Source of the DNA: a bacterium
GTDB taxonomy: Bacteria > Cyanobacteriota > Vampirovibrionia > Gastranaerophilales > Gastranaerophilaceae
DNA length: 64,000 nt
Assembly (NCBI GenBank): GCA_017941035.1
Contig: JAGAXG010000013.1
Span: 1 to 64,000 of the forward strand
Direction: 5' to 3'
The notes under the pieces: generated by a model
Seen by the model: the letters and a program-made list of their open reading frames with translations, nothing else
The model's database searches: none
Told to the model about the DNA's origin: nothing
Translations under genes and position numbers: made by a program
In this document: piece after piece, positions 8,309-18,468 of the stretch
Layout: the number at the start of each line of letters is the position of its first letter
How positions within the stretch are numbered: position 1 is the first letter of the stretch

Positions 8309-11300
8309 ATGGCTATAAACAAAAAAGATTTATATTTTTTCATAAAAAAACCGAGATTTTCTGTTGTAATATCAGCGATAATTGTTATTTTAGGTCTACT
8401 TTCATTGTTTGGTTTACAACAAGAAAAGTATCCTAATATTACTCCTCCACAGGTTACAATATCTGCGTATTATCCTGGAGCAAGTGCTTCTGTTATTGAA
8501 TCTTCGGTTGCTTCTCTTTTAGAATCTCAACTCAATGGGGTTCAAGATATGATTTATATGTCATCAACAAGCTATGACGGTGCATATAATTTAAATATTT
8601 ACTTTAAAACAGGTACAGATAATGACGTGAACTTGATGAATGTTCAAAATAAACTTCAACAGGTTCAGTCACTTTTACCTCAGGAAGTTATGCAGCAGGG
8701 AATTACTGCAGAAAATAAGGTTGGCGGTGCCGGTGCAATTATTTTAAACCTTGCATCTGACAATGACTCATGGAATCAGTTAGATTTAACAAATTACGCT
8801 AATATTTATGTTAAAGATGCAATAAAAAGAATAAATGGTGTAGGTTCTGTTAATGTTTTTGGAGCAGATGATTATAGTATAAGAATTTGGCTTGATCCTA
8901 CAAAACTTGCTAGTTATCAGGTTCCTATTTCTGAGATTAAGAATGCAATTGCTAATCAAAATATACAAATACCGACAGGTGCTTTGGGTGATCAGCCGAC
9001 AGATGCAAATCCAAGTTTAAAACTTTCTTTATTGACAAAAGGACGGTTACAAACTCCGGAGGAATTTGGGAATATTGTTGTTCGATCCAATTCTGATGGC
9101 TCAAAATTAAGGTTAAAAGAACTTTCAAGAGTTGAATTGGGTGCGAAATCATATAATATGTTTGGTATAGTAAATACAAAACCTGCTGCTCTTATACAGG
9201 TTATGCCTTTACCAGGAGCAAATACAGTAGAGATTTGTAATAATATTTATAAGACAATTGATGAGCTTTCGCAGACTTTTCCGGATTCTTTAAAACTTGA
9301 TATTATGATGGACAGTTCTACTTTCATAAATGAATCTATGAATGAAGTAGAATTTACTATTCTTTTAACATCACTTATAGTTATTTTAATTATATTCGTA
9401 TTTTTAGGGGATTTTAAGGCTACATTAATTCCTTGTGTAACAATTCCGGTATCATTAATCGGTACATTTATTGCCTTAAAAGCCTTAGGAATGTCTTTAA
9501 ACCTGCTAACACTATTTGCTCTTGTGCTTGCTGTTGCGGTTGTAGTAGATGATGCAATTGTAGTAATTGAAAACGTAAAACGACACATGGAAGAAGGGAA
9601 ATCAGCTATTGAAGCAACACAAATAACAATGGGTGAAGTTGGTAGTTCGCTTGTCGCAATGGCAGCTGTTCTAATGGCAGTATTTGTTCCGATGTGTTTT
9701 ATGAGTGGTTTATCAGGTACAATGTATAAGCAATTTGCGGTATGTATTGCTGTATCAATTGCTTTTTCTGCTGTTTGTGCATTGTCACTTTCTCCTGCGA
9801 TGTGTTCAATTATTTTAAAACCATCTAAGAAAAAATTAGAGAAGCAGTCTTGGATAAAAGTAGCCGAGGAATATATAAACAAAGGTATAGCTATTTTTAA
9901 TGAACAGTTTGACAGGTTAACTAAATATTATATTGATCTAGTTAAAAAATTCGTTCATGATAAAAAGCTTACAATAATTACATATGTTGCAATTGTTCTT
10001 TTGATGTTTGGTTTATTCAAAGTTATACCTACAGGATTTATTCCTGATGAAGATCAGGGTATGCTTATCTCTGTTGTTACACTTCCGGATGGTGCTTCGT
10101 TAAATAGAACAAAGGACGTATGTATAAAATTTATTAAAGCTATAGAGGACATAGAGGGTATTGATAAAGACAGAGTTATTGCTTTCGGTGGGTTTGGTCC
10201 TTCAAATCAGGCAAATATTGTTATTCAATTAACCGAATGGGGAGAAAGAAAAGTTAATCCGATAAGTTGGGTAATACGTAAAATTCAAGGAAAGCAAACT
10301 GACCTTTCTCATAATGGTATTTTAAATGAAATATATAAACGTACAGCAGATATTAATGAAGCTTCTATATTTACGCTTTCTCCACCTGCGATTGATGGTT
10401 TAGGTATGGCAGGTGGTTTTGAATACCAGCTTATGTCAACGGGTAATGCCAGTGTACAAGACCTTGCGGCTTTTGCAAATGAGTTTATCGCCAGTGCTAA
10501 TCAAGATCCTGCTTTGCAGAGTGTTTATACACAATTTCAAGCAAATGTTCCTCAATATCAGTTAGATATTGATTATGAAAAAGCACTTGCACAAGGTGTT
10601 GATTTGTCTGAGCTTCATAATACTTTGGCTTCAACTTTGTCATATTCTTATATTAATGACTTTAATAAACTTGGCAGAGTATTTAAGGTATTTATGCAGG
10701 CTGAAGGTGATTACAGAAATAAAATTGAAGACTTACAAAAAATATTTGTTATTAACACTAAAGGAAAACCTGTTCCTATTATGACAATGATTACACCAAA
10801 ACAAACTGTTGGAGCTGTTTCAATTACAAGATTTAATCAATTCAGATCTGCACAAATTCAAGGTGTACCTGCCAACGGTAAATCTTCAGGTGAAGCGATG
10901 AACGCTATGACAAAATTGTCTAAGAAAATTTTACCTCATGATTATACTTTTGCTTGGTCCGGAACATCTTTGCAAGAGCTTGAGTCTTCTGGACAAACAG
11001 GTCTTGTAGTCGGATTTGCTCTTTTGTTTGTATATTTGTTCTTAGTTGCACTGTATGAAAGTTGGATGATACCTGTAGCTGTACTTTTAATATCACCAGT
11101 CGCAGTTGTCGGGGCATTAATTTTTCAATTAATGATGGGGCAAGCATTAGATTTGTATTCACAAGTAGGTTTGATTACTTTAATTGGTCTTGCAGCAAAA
11201 CAATCCATTCTGATTGTTGAATTTGCGAAAGAAGAACATGAGGCACATGGCTTAAGTATTTATGATGCAGCGATAAAAGCGGCTCTTTTGAGATTTAGGG

Positions 11301-11527
11301 CAATTATGATGACGGAAGCGGCATTTATTTTGGGTATTTTGCCATTGTTATTCGCAAGTGGTGCCGGAGCTAACAGCCGTATATCTGTCGGTGCAACTGT
11401 AATAGGGGGTATGATTGTAGCTGCAACTTTAGGTACCGTATTAACTCCTGCCTTTTATGTAATAATTCAAGATTTGGTTGATAAATATTTTAACAGTAGG
11501 AAAGATGAAGATTATGATATTCAATAA
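8309..11527 (+). CDS. RND efflux system 1, pump subunit (AcrB/MexB family)
   Basis: A 1072-residue proton-driven inner-membrane pump of the HAE-1 type. The TM4 relay [16 protein letters not shown] has both aspartates, and TM10 carries the conserved Lys ([17 protein letters not shown]), so proton coupling looks intact. Other markers are the N-terminal [20 protein letters not shown] block and [20 protein letters not shown] after TM7. Full length for the family. It lies between the adaptor and a TolC-type channel, whose start overlaps its end. The long antisense frame at 9247-9882 is a shadow. Confidence 0.95.
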   Translation: MAINKKDLYFFIKKPRFSVVISAIIVILGLLSLFGLQQEKYPNITPPQVTISAYYPGASASVIESSVASLLESQLNGVQDMIYMSSTSYDGAYNLNIYFKTGTDNDVNLMNVQNKLQQVQSLLPQEVMQQGITAENKVGGAGAIILNLASDNDSWNQLDLTNYANIYVKDAIKRINGVGSVNVFGADDYSIRIWLDPTKLASYQVPISEIKNAIANQNIQIPTGALGDQPTDANPSLKLSLLTKGRLQTPEEFGNIVVRSNSDGSKLRLKELSRVELGAKSYNMFGIVNTKPAALIQVMPLPGANTVEICNNIYKTIDELSQTFPDSLKLDIMMDSSTFINESMNEVEFTILLTSLIVILIIFVFLGDFKATLIPCVTIPVSLIGTFIALKALGMSLNLLTLFALVLAVAVVVDDAIVVIENVKRHMEEGKSAIEATQITMGEVGSSLVAMAAVLMAVFVPMCFMSGLSGTMYKQFAVCIAVSIAFSAVCALSLSPAMCSIILKPSKKKLEKQSWIKVAEEYINKGIAIFNEQFDRLTKYYIDLVKKFVHDKKLTIITYVAIVLLMFGLFKVIPTGFIPDEDQGMLISVVTLPDGASLNRTKDVCIKFIKAIEDIEGIDKDRVIAFGGFGPSNQANIVIQLTEWGERKVNPISWVIRKIQGKQTDLSHNGILNEIYKRTADINEASIFTLSPPAIDGLGMAGGFEYQLMSTGNASVQDLAAFANEFIASANQDPALQSVYTQFQANVPQYQLDIDYEKALAQGVDLSELHNTLASTLSYSYINDFNKLGRVFKVFMQAEGDYRNKIEDLQKIFVINTKGKPVPIMTMITPKQTVGAVSITRFNQFRSAQIQGVPANGKSSGEAMNAMTKLSKKILPHDYTFAWSGTSLQELESSGQTGLVVGFALLFVYLFLVALYESWMIPVAVLLISPVAVVGALIFQLMMGQALDLYSQVGLITLIGLAAKQSILIVEFAKEEHEAHGLSIYDAAIKAALLRFRAIMMTEAAFILGILPLLFASGAGANSRISVGATVIGGMIVAATLGTVLTPAFYVIIQDLVDKYFNSRKDEDYDIQ

Positions 11528-12962
11528 AAAACAGTTTATAAATTTAATTATTTTATGTTGTTTTGTTTCAGTTTCTGTCGATTCAGTTCAGGCATTTTCA
11601 TTCAAGAGAAATAATACTAAAACTGTAAGTGTATCTAAAAACAGTATGAACAAATCTAAAAACGATAATATAAACCAAGCTCCTTTGACGAACGAGGTTC
11701 ATTCAATATTTACTCTTAATGATTGCATTGAAAATGCTATTAAATACAACCCTTCAATTCAAGCATCTGTATATAATGAAGATGTCTATAATTCAAGAAT
11801 AGGTCAGGCTTGGTCAAATTATTTTCCAGCTATTAGTGCAGGTGTACAAATTTCAAGAACTGGAAATAAATATTCAGGAGGAGGTCCTTATGGTGTTCCT
11901 ATGAAGCAGTATACAACGATGAGTTATGTTCCAAATATTTCTGCGGATATGCTGATCTTTGATTTTGGTAAAACAAAAGCAACTGCAGATATGGCAAAAA
12001 GGCTTTACGAGGCAACCCAAGAAGATACAAAAGAGAATATCAATACAATAATTTATAATATAAAAGCATCTTATTACAATATTTTGTTCGCACAGGCTCA
12101 AGTCCAAGTATATGAAGATACAGTAAGAGATTATGAGCTTCAATTGCAGCAAGCATGGGGATTTTATCGTTATGGTAAAAAACCAAAACTAGATGTTGTT
12201 ACTGCTGAATATAATTTAGGTAAAGCAAAGTTAAATTTGGTAAAAGCAAAAAATGTTTTAGACGTTGCAAAAGTTCAATTATCAAAAATAATGGGTATGC
12301 CTAAATATACAAACTATGAACTTTCAGATCAGCTTACTCTGAATTTATTTGATATAACTGAGGATGATGCTATTAAAACAGCTTTAGATGTTCGACCTGA
12401 ACTTGTTGCAGCTAAGAAAACCTCTGATGCTGCCCAAATGAATTTAAGAGCTGCAAGAAGAGAGTTTACTCCAAATATAGGAATTTTTGGAAGTTTCGGT
12501 AACGGTATTGGAAGTGATTATGATGTAAAATCAGGTCAATTTGGAGTAGGGCTTAATTATTCTGCTTTAAATATATGGAAAATCAAAAAGCAAGTTGATG
12601 AAGCAAGAGCTGAATATAATAAGACAATGGCTCAATATGAAGATGTTAAAAACGAAGTATATTTCAATGTTAAAAAGAATTATATGGATTTAAAAACAGA
12701 CATGGAAGCAATAGTTATTGCAAAACTTGCATTAGACCAAGCAAAAGAACAGTATCGACAAGTAACAGGAAGATATAAAGCCGGTGTTGGAGATGCCATT
12801 GAACTTAAAGATGGCGAGAATACTTACTTAAATGCTCGTTTAGATTTTTATAATGCTATGCTCAATTATAATACAACAGCTGCAAATTTAGAACGTGAAA
12901 TAGGTATACCGCTAAAACTTAGTGATGAAAAAGTTTTAGATATTACAAATGAAGATTTGTAA
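11514..12962 (+). CDS. RND efflux system 1, TolC-family outer membrane channel
   Basis: A 482-residue TolC-type protein. The ATG at 11514 was chosen because AGTAGGAAAG lies a proper distance upstream; earlier in-frame ATGs at 11478 and 11505 sit inside the pump gene or on top of that site. It overlaps the pump by 14 bp. Signal peptide is residues 1-28 (to SVDSVQAF). Two OEP repeats follow: [24 protein letters not shown], then [22 protein letters not shown], with long helices that form the trans-periplasmic tunnel. The sequence ends [11 protein letters not shown], typical of the family. Confidence 0.92.
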   Translation: MIFNKKQFINLIILCCFVSVSVDSVQAFSFKRNNTKTVSVSKNSMNKSKNDNINQAPLTNEVHSIFTLNDCIENAIKYNPSIQASVYNEDVYNSRIGQAWSNYFPAISAGVQISRTGNKYSGGGPYGVPMKQYTTMSYVPNISADMLIFDFGKTKATADMAKRLYEATQEDTKENINTIIYNIKASYYNILFAQAQVQVYEDTVRDYELQLQQAWGFYRYGKKPKLDVVTAEYNLGKAKLNLVKAKNVLDVAKVQLSKIMGMPKYTNYELSDQLTLNLFDITEDDAIKTALDVRPELVAAKKTSDAAQMNLRAARREFTPNIGIFGSFGNGIGSDYDVKSGQFGVGLNYSALNIWKIKKQVDEARAEYNKTMAQYEDVKNEVYFNVKKNYMDLKTDMEAIVIAKLALDQAKEQYRQVTGRYKAGVGDAIELKDGENTYLNARLDFYNAMLNYNTTAANLEREIGIPLKLSDEKVLDITNEDL

Positions 12963-12977
12963 GGGATATCATCGCCT

Positions 12978-15569
12978 ATGAAGAAATTTATTAAAATCTC
13001 ATTTTATACAATATTATTATTTACAATTTGCTTATACCTATCAATAGTATTTTTATTACCGCAAATAGTAAATAATAGGGTTATTATAAATAAATTACAA
13101 TCATTAATTTATAGTAAAACAGCTATAGAAACAAATATTAGCGGTTTAAATTTAAAAATATCTCCAAAGCTTAAAATTGTTTTAAATGTTGACAGTATTA
13201 CTGCAAAAGACAAAGCTGTTACTGTTGCAAATATAGAGAATTTATCTCTGACTTATAAATTGTTGGAAAATCAGATGACATTATTTGATGTGAAAGATAT
13301 ATATATTGATGGAAATGCTTTAAAACAACTGAAAAAAACTTCACAAAAAAAACGGCAAAATAAATTTGATTTCAATAAATTCCCAGAAGTTCACATCAAA
13401 AATATTGTATTTAAATTAAATGATATAAGTGTCTTTGCAAAAAATATCGAAGCAAAAAAGGGTATAATTAGCTTAAATGCTGATATACAAACAAAGCTTT
13501 TAAGTGACACGCTCAAATTAGGTTATTCAGGTTTATTGCATATTACAGAAGACAATTTGGAAGCAAATCAATTTGAAATAAGATTAGGGAATTCTCATTT
13601 GTATTTAAATGGAATTTTAGTTGATAAAGATAAAGTTTCTGATTTTAATGTCAGAGGTGAAAAACTTCCGGTTTCTGAAATTATGCCTATAATATTGCAC
13701 TTGCAAAAAGCACAGGATCCTTCAAGAAAATTTGTTGAAAATTTTAAAAATTTTAAAGGTACTGCAAATGTAAATTTAAAGTACAATAAAGATGGTATTT
13801 GGGGGACATGTATCGGCAATAATCTTTCAGCAAATGCGGTATGGTTTGATATTCCTTTGTATTTTAAAAAAGCTGTTTTTAATTTTAGAGGACAAAAAGT
13901 TGATTCTATTGCAGAAGGTATATTAGGAAAAGAAAAAGTTATACATACGCTTAATATTACTGATTTATTAAATCCTCAAAAAAAGGAAGTTATAGGAACG
14001 ATGAAAACTACTCTTACTAAAAAGTTTGATTACATTCCTAACCTTACGGTTTTAAATTCTGTTAATGCTGGTTTAGTCTATAAAATAAAAAATAAAAAGC
14101 CTGATGTATATTATGATATAGATATTCCTGTCAATAGTGACTTAATTTATAATTCTTTTTATTTAGGATTAAGAGATTATAAGAGAAAAATATATGGCAA
14201 TACTTTTAAAGATGATAATAATTTGTATATAAGAAAGTATAAATATTATTATATAGATACCAATAAAGAATATGATATAATATCGGGTGATGGTTTGTTT
14301 TTGAAAAATATAGATAAAATTGATCCTGATAGATTTGTCCCTCAATATGTAACTTGTCATACAAATGGCTATGCTCCAATTTCTGTTCTGGGTTCATTTG
14401 GAGAGAAGGTTAGAGGTGGAAAATTCAAAGGTGACTTAAAGTATGATTTTAAGAATAATAAAATTTTAGGTAATTTTGATATAGTAAAAGCAAGACATAA
14501 GGCTTTCAATATAGAAAATGCACATGTCACATCTGAGAACGATTTACTCAATGTTACGTCAAACGGATTTTTTAAAGGCGAAAGATACACTGCAGAATTA
14601 AGTATGAAAAATAATATTTTTGGTGAAACCTTAATTTATAATATGAAACTGTTTTTAGATAAATTAGTTCTTGATGTCACCCCTAATACAAATAAGCCAA
14701 AAAGAAAATTAAATCCTGAAGATATTACAAAAAAGGTAAAAAATGCTGATATTGTGATTAATAATTTGGAAATCGGGATTAATGAAATTAGAAGAGAGAA
14801 GTTTGTTTTAGAAAATGCAAACCTGCTTGGCAGTATGAAAAATAATATATTTGACTTTAAAATGAATGATTTAAATTTTGCTGGTGGTGTTATTCATGCA
14901 AAGGGAGTTTATGATTTTACAAAAAATACTTCACAAATGGTTTTTGAAGCACAAAACATCAATTCTAATAAAGTAGCAGAGATGACGCTTAATCTTAAAG
15001 GCCAAATAGAAGGTATTGCAAATGCCAAAGTTAATCTTTATGCAAAAGACATGTTTAGATATTTAGATGCTCACACATCATTTGAAGTTTATGAGGGATT
15101 TTTACCTAAATTGGGTGATACTGAATTTAAAATTAAAAATTCAAAATATAAATTGTCGAAAATAACAAATTTTGATTTAACGCAAAAAGATCTTATGAAA
15201 GATGATATAAAAGGAACATTTGATGTTCATAATACAGAATTAAAAAATATCAACATTACAACTTGGCATGAATTGTCAGCTATGTATTTAGCAGGTAATT
15301 ATGAAATGGAAAAACAAGTTGCGAATTTGCAATTATTTTGGAAGTATAACAAAAAAGCTTCTAAGGGAATAAGGATATTTGGAATTCCTCTAAGCTTAAT
15401 TTTAAAAGTTGTATTTAGACCGGAACGTTCAATGGATATATATAAAAATGAATTTGCAAAAGTTCCTGAAATAAATGCTGATAAACGCAATATTAATTTT
15501 TATCGAATTCATTTAGATGGTAATATAAACAATAATAAGGTTAATCTTATACTAAAAGAAGTTAAGTAA
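12978..15569 (+). CDS. AsmA-like envelope protein
   Basis: An 863-residue protein with one N-terminal transmembrane anchor (residues 5-30) and a long beta-rich body. The opening (VNNRVIINKLQSLIYSKTAIETNISGLNLKISPKLKIVLNVDSI) is the AsmA-type start, and the C-terminal region repeats the theme (AGGVIHAKGVYDFTKNTSQMVFEAQNINSNKVAEM). AsmA/TamB-like proteins form beta-taco bridges that carry phospholipid to the outer membrane. It follows the TolC gene by 15 bp with AAGGGAT upstream, so it is probably cotranscribed with RND system 1. The AsmA call rests on architecture and N-terminal pattern. Confidence 0.75.
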   Translation: MKKFIKISFYTILLFTICLYLSIVFLLPQIVNNRVIINKLQSLIYSKTAIETNISGLNLKISPKLKIVLNVDSITAKDKAVTVANIENLSLTYKLLENQMTLFDVKDIYIDGNALKQLKKTSQKKRQNKFDFNKFPEVHIKNIVFKLNDISVFAKNIEAKKGIISLNADIQTKLLSDTLKLGYSGLLHITEDNLEANQFEIRLGNSHLYLNGILVDKDKVSDFNVRGEKLPVSEIMPIILHLQKAQDPSRKFVENFKNFKGTANVNLKYNKDGIWGTCIGNNLSANAVWFDIPLYFKKAVFNFRGQKVDSIAEGILGKEKVIHTLNITDLLNPQKKEVIGTMKTTLTKKFDYIPNLTVLNSVNAGLVYKIKNKKPDVYYDIDIPVNSDLIYNSFYLGLRDYKRKIYGNTFKDDNNLYIRKYKYYYIDTNKEYDIISGDGLFLKNIDKIDPDRFVPQYVTCHTNGYAPISVLGSFGEKVRGGKFKGDLKYDFKNNKILGNFDIVKARHKAFNIENAHVTSENDLLNVTSNGFFKGERYTAELSMKNNIFGETLIYNMKLFLDKLVLDVTPNTNKPKRKLNPEDITKKVKNADIVINNLEIGINEIRREKFVLENANLLGSMKNNIFDFKMNDLNFAGGVIHAKGVYDFTKNTSQMVFEAQNINSNKVAEMTLNLKGQIEGIANAKVNLYAKDMFRYLDAHTSFEVYEGFLPKLGDTEFKIKNSKYKLSKITNFDLTQKDLMKDDIKGTFDVHNTELKNINITTWHELSAMYLAGNYEMEKQVANLQLFWKYNKKASKGIRIFGIPLSLILKVVFRPERSMDIYKNEFAKVPEINADKRNINFYRIHLDGNINNNKVNLILKEVK

Positions 15570-15573
15570 TTTG

Positions 15574-16188
15574 ATGATAATGAAAAATATTGTATGTTAT
15601 GGTGATTCAAATACATTTGGTCTTAATCCAAAAAATGGTTCAAGATATGGTGAAAATACGCGTTGGACATCAATTTTGCAAAATAACTGTGCAACAAAAT
15701 ATAAAGTAATAAATGAGGGTGTGTGCAACAGAACTGGATTTGTCAAAAATCCAGATGGTTTTTTATTTTCAGGTCAGGAACATTTTAGCGAATTAATATC
15801 TAAATCTAAAAAAATAGATATACTTATACTTTGGATTGGTACAAATGATTTGATGCTTCAATATAATATAAATTTTGAAACTGTTGAAAATGGATTAAAA
15901 AAAATAATTGAACTTGCAAAAAACAAAGCAAAACGAGTAATTATTATTCCTCCTGTAATATTGGGAGAAAAAATTTTAGAAGGTTATTTTGGTGACAGAT
16001 TTGATGTAACAAGTATAAAAAAATCAAAAGAAATTGGGGTATTGTACAAAAAACTTTCAAATATTTATCATTGCGAATATTTTGATGTAAATAGATTTGT
16101 CAAACCATCTGATATTGATGGATTACATTATGATGAAGCCTCGCACAAAATTATTGCAGATAAATTATCTATCATTATTGGTTTATAG
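15574..16188 (+). CDS. SGNH/GDSL hydrolase family protein
   Basis: A 204-residue cytoplasmic-looking esterase or acylhydrolase. Block I is CYGDSNTFG with the nucleophile Ser, block II has NEGVCNRTG, block III is IGTNDLM with the oxyanion Asn, and block V is DGLHYDEASH with the catalytic Asp and His. All four SGNH positions are present. Starts at TTG 15571, ATG 15574 and ATG 15580 are in frame; 15574 has the best spacing to a weak AGAAG. No signal peptide, so the substrate is probably intracellular or the protein deacylates a small molecule. It sits 4 bp after the AsmA-like gene. Confidence 0.85.
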   Translation: MIMKNIVCYGDSNTFGLNPKNGSRYGENTRWTSILQNNCATKYKVINEGVCNRTGFVKNPDGFLFSGQEHFSELISKSKKIDILILWIGTNDLMLQYNINFETVENGLKKIIELAKNKAKRVIIIPPVILGEKILEGYFGDRFDVTSIKKSKEIGVLYKKLSNIYHCEYFDVNRFVKPSDIDGLHYDEASHKIIADKLSIIIGL

Positions 16189-16194
16189 TATAAT
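16189..16194 (+). promoter_or_regulatory. -10 box TATAAT six bases before an ATG (predicted leaderless start)
   Basis: TATAAT at 16189-16194 is followed by six bases and then the ATG at 16201, so the expected transcription start is the A of the ATG. No Shine-Dalgarno sequence is present. The -35 region is weak (TATCTA at 17-base spacing). Confidence 0.55.
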
Positions 16195-16200
16195 TAATAT

Positions 16201-16833
16201 ATGAAGAGATTTAATTCTATATATTGTGATTTTGATGGGACAATAACAAAGGAAGACTCAGTTAATAGTTTCTTTGAAATGTATGCTTCTCCAAATTGGG
16301 TGGATTCAGAAAAACTTTGGGTTGAGGGTAAAATTTCTTCCAAAGAAAATGCAATTATTCAGGTTGGCTTACTAAAAAATATTTCTCAAAAACAACTTGA
16401 TGATTATATTGATGCAATTGAAATAGACGATTATTTTTTGGATTTTGTTAGTTATGTTAAGTTACAAAATATTAAATTAACTATTCTTAGCGACGGATTT
16501 GACTTGTTTATTCAAAAAGTCCTTGAACGCTATAATTTGGTTATTCCTTACTATGCAAATAAACTTATATTTAAAGATGGAAAATTTAGTATAGATTTTC
16601 CGTATTATAATGAATGTTGTGATAAAAAAGCTGGGATGTGTAAATGTCAAAAAGTTAAGGAAAATAGTTTTTGTTATATAGGTGATGGAACAAGTGATTT
16701 GTGTATAGCTTCAAAGGCAGATTTTCTGTTTGCATCTAAAAAATTGCATAAATATTGTAAAGATAATAATATAAAACATTCACATTTTACGTCTTTTAGA
16801 GATATTATAAATGTATTAAAAGAAGGGGATTAA
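16201..16833 (+). CDS. HAD-IB family phosphatase (MtnX/SerB-like)
   Basis: A 210-residue HAD phosphatase. Motif I is YCDFDGTIT, with nucleophile and acid aspartates; motif II is ILSDGFD; motif IV is IGDGTSDLCIA. A helical cap lies between motifs I and II. The arrangement fits the MtnX-like HAD-IB subfamily, some of which act on 2-hydroxy-3-keto-5-methylthiopentenyl-1-phosphate, but no other methionine-salvage gene is near. A Cys cluster (NECCDKKAGMCKCQK) before motif III is typical of this subfamily. No Shine-Dalgarno is visible; the promoter predicts a leaderless mRNA. Confidence 0.8.
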   Translation: MKRFNSIYCDFDGTITKEDSVNSFFEMYASPNWVDSEKLWVEGKISSKENAIIQVGLLKNISQKQLDDYIDAIEIDDYFLDFVSYVKLQNIKLTILSDGFDLFIQKVLERYNLVIPYYANKLIFKDGKFSIDFPYYNECCDKKAGMCKCQKVKENSFCYIGDGTSDLCIASKADFLFASKKLHKYCKDNNIKHSHFTSFRDIINVLKEGD

Positions 16834-16835
16834 GC

Positions 16836-17534
16836 ATGATTAAAAATTTTATTGTTAGTTTAATTGTTTTTGTACTGGTTTCTTTTGTGCAGCCGGTATT
16901 TGCATGGGATGTAAAAAATGTTGATGAATTACAAACAAGGATGAATTCAGTAGGTTTTAGAATTTTAAATTCCAACAGGATTGAAAACAGATTTACCTTT
17001 ATGGCTATAAATCGAGTTTATACAAGAGATTTTTGGACTGATGTCAGTTCCGTAAACAGAATAGTATGGATAAAGCCTGTTGTGCTTCCATATATAGATA
17101 GCGATGATGAACTTGCTGCAATTTTAAGTCATTCAATTGCTCATGGTACAGATTCATATGAAGGTATTTTAAGAGGTTATATTTCAATTTTGAATTACTG
17201 GGTAGCTCCTAATAAATATGATTTAAAAGCTGATAAGGCTGCTGTAGATTACATGGTTAATGCGGGTTACAATCCTCTTGCATTAATTACGATTTTGAAC
17301 AAAATTGGTAAACAATACAGATACGATATATTTTCTAACCACACGCTTGTATCAAGAAGAATGATGTTAATATATGAATATATTTATACTAAATATCCAA
17401 ATATTCTTGTAGATAATGACTATAAGGACAATATTTATTATCAGAATTTCTTGTTAACATCTAGAAAAAACAGAATGAAGTTATTAGAAAAAATAAATAC
17501 CCATTCAGGTAAGAAATTGAAATATTCATACTAA
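16836..17534 (+). CDS. Secreted M48-like protein with degenerate zinc site
   Basis: A 232-residue secreted protein with signal peptide MIKNFIVSLIVFVLVSFVQPVFAW. The layout matches small periplasmic M48 peptidases: DSDDELAAILSHSIAH aligns with the usual DEDELAAVLAHEIAH, and KYDLKADKAAVDYMVNAGYNPLALI aligns with the E-x-x-AD helix and AGYDP. The catalytic Glu of HExxH is Ser here (HSIAH), and the third ligand position Glu is Asp. It is therefore probably a non-catalytic or altered member. AAGGGGATTAAGC precedes the ATG, 3 bp after the phosphatase gene. Confidence 0.75.
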   Translation: MIKNFIVSLIVFVLVSFVQPVFAWDVKNVDELQTRMNSVGFRILNSNRIENRFTFMAINRVYTRDFWTDVSSVNRIVWIKPVVLPYIDSDDELAAILSHSIAHGTDSYEGILRGYISILNYWVAPNKYDLKADKAAVDYMVNAGYNPLALITILNKIGKQYRYDIFSNHTLVSRRMMLIYEYIYTKYPNILVDNDYKDNIYYQNFLLTSRKNRMKLLEKINTHSGKKLKYSY

Positions 17535-17535
17535 T

Positions 17536-18363
17536 ATGACAAACAAATACTTTAAATTAATATCAATTATGTTCTTATGCATGGCTTTTTTCGCAAATAC
17601 TAAAGCGTTTAGTTCTGAAAATAAAAGCCAAATAGAAGATGAACTGCTTCAAAGTGATTATTTAAAAAATAACTCACAAAAATCTTTATCGGAAGAGCGT
17701 AATCCTATAACAGATGAACTTTTAAATCCTAATATGTACAAGGATGTGCCTTTTAGGCTGGGTGTTTATGCAAATAAATATTCAAATGAGGCTATAACTG
17801 ACAGTTTATTGGAAGATAGCAACTTTATCGAAAATTCAAAGAAAACTTTTTTACCAAGCATGGATACTCCAGATGAGTATTTTATAGAAAAAAATATTGA
17901 TCTGACTAAAGTCAGAATAATAAAATCAAAGAATAAATATGACTTTACAAAGAAACTTGTTCCTATTGAAATAAAGATTGCGCAGCGTTTAAAATCAACT
18001 CGCGGAATTATAGAAGGTTCAACAATTCCGTTTGTCGCTCAACATGATTTTGAAATTAATGGTAAAAAATATAGCAGTGGAACGACAATTCTTGGAAGAG
18101 TAGAAACAATTTCCGATTCTGACAAGATGGGGGTTCCTGAAAGTCTAAAAATTAGCAATTTTTATATCCCTGATGAAAAAGAAATAGATTTATCAGGTAC
18201 CATTTCAAAAATTGGAGCAAACAGATCAATATGGGTTTATCCTCTGTATCAGGCGGGAAATATACTTTTATATGTAGCAGGATTTGCGGTAGTTCCAATT
18301 CATGGAGGAAGAGCGAAATTGTCTACTTCAGAGTCTTTTACTGTCTTTTATGAAGCACAATAA
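17536..18363 (+). CDS. Secreted protein with three-fold N-terminal repeat, unknown function
   Basis: A 275-residue protein with a signal peptide (residues 1-25, to FANTKAF). After it comes an imperfect three-fold repeat: IEDELLQSDYLKNNSQKS, ITDELLNPNMYKD and ITDSLLEDSNFIENSKKT. The C-terminal half (about 130-275) is beta-rich (RGIIEGSTIPFVAQHDFEI, YSSGTTILGRVETISD) and ends with a hydrophobic strand region. No family is named with confidence. There is no ribosome site; the ATG comes 1 base after the stop of the M48-like gene, so translation is probably coupled. Confidence 0.6.
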   Translation: MTNKYFKLISIMFLCMAFFANTKAFSSENKSQIEDELLQSDYLKNNSQKSLSEERNPITDELLNPNMYKDVPFRLGVYANKYSNEAITDSLLEDSNFIENSKKTFLPSMDTPDEYFIEKNIDLTKVRIIKSKNKYDFTKKLVPIEIKIAQRLKSTRGIIEGSTIPFVAQHDFEINGKKYSSGTTILGRVETISDSDKMGVPESLKISNFYIPDEKEIDLSGTISKIGANRSIWVYPLYQAGNILLYVAGFAVVPIHGGRAKLSTSESFTVFYEAQ

Positions 18364-18468
18364 TTGTAATATTTACACGTATTTGTAATAAAAGGTAACA
18401 AAACTTTTTATTTTTGTATTTTAGTGATATTATATATGTATAAATTTATTAATTGAGTGGATGGGAAT

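Noticed and set aside
9247-9882. 211-residue open frame antisense to the RND pump
   Set aside because: It is a shadow of the strongly conserved pump gene; its residues are low-complexity Ser/Thr/Ile and it has no ribosome site.
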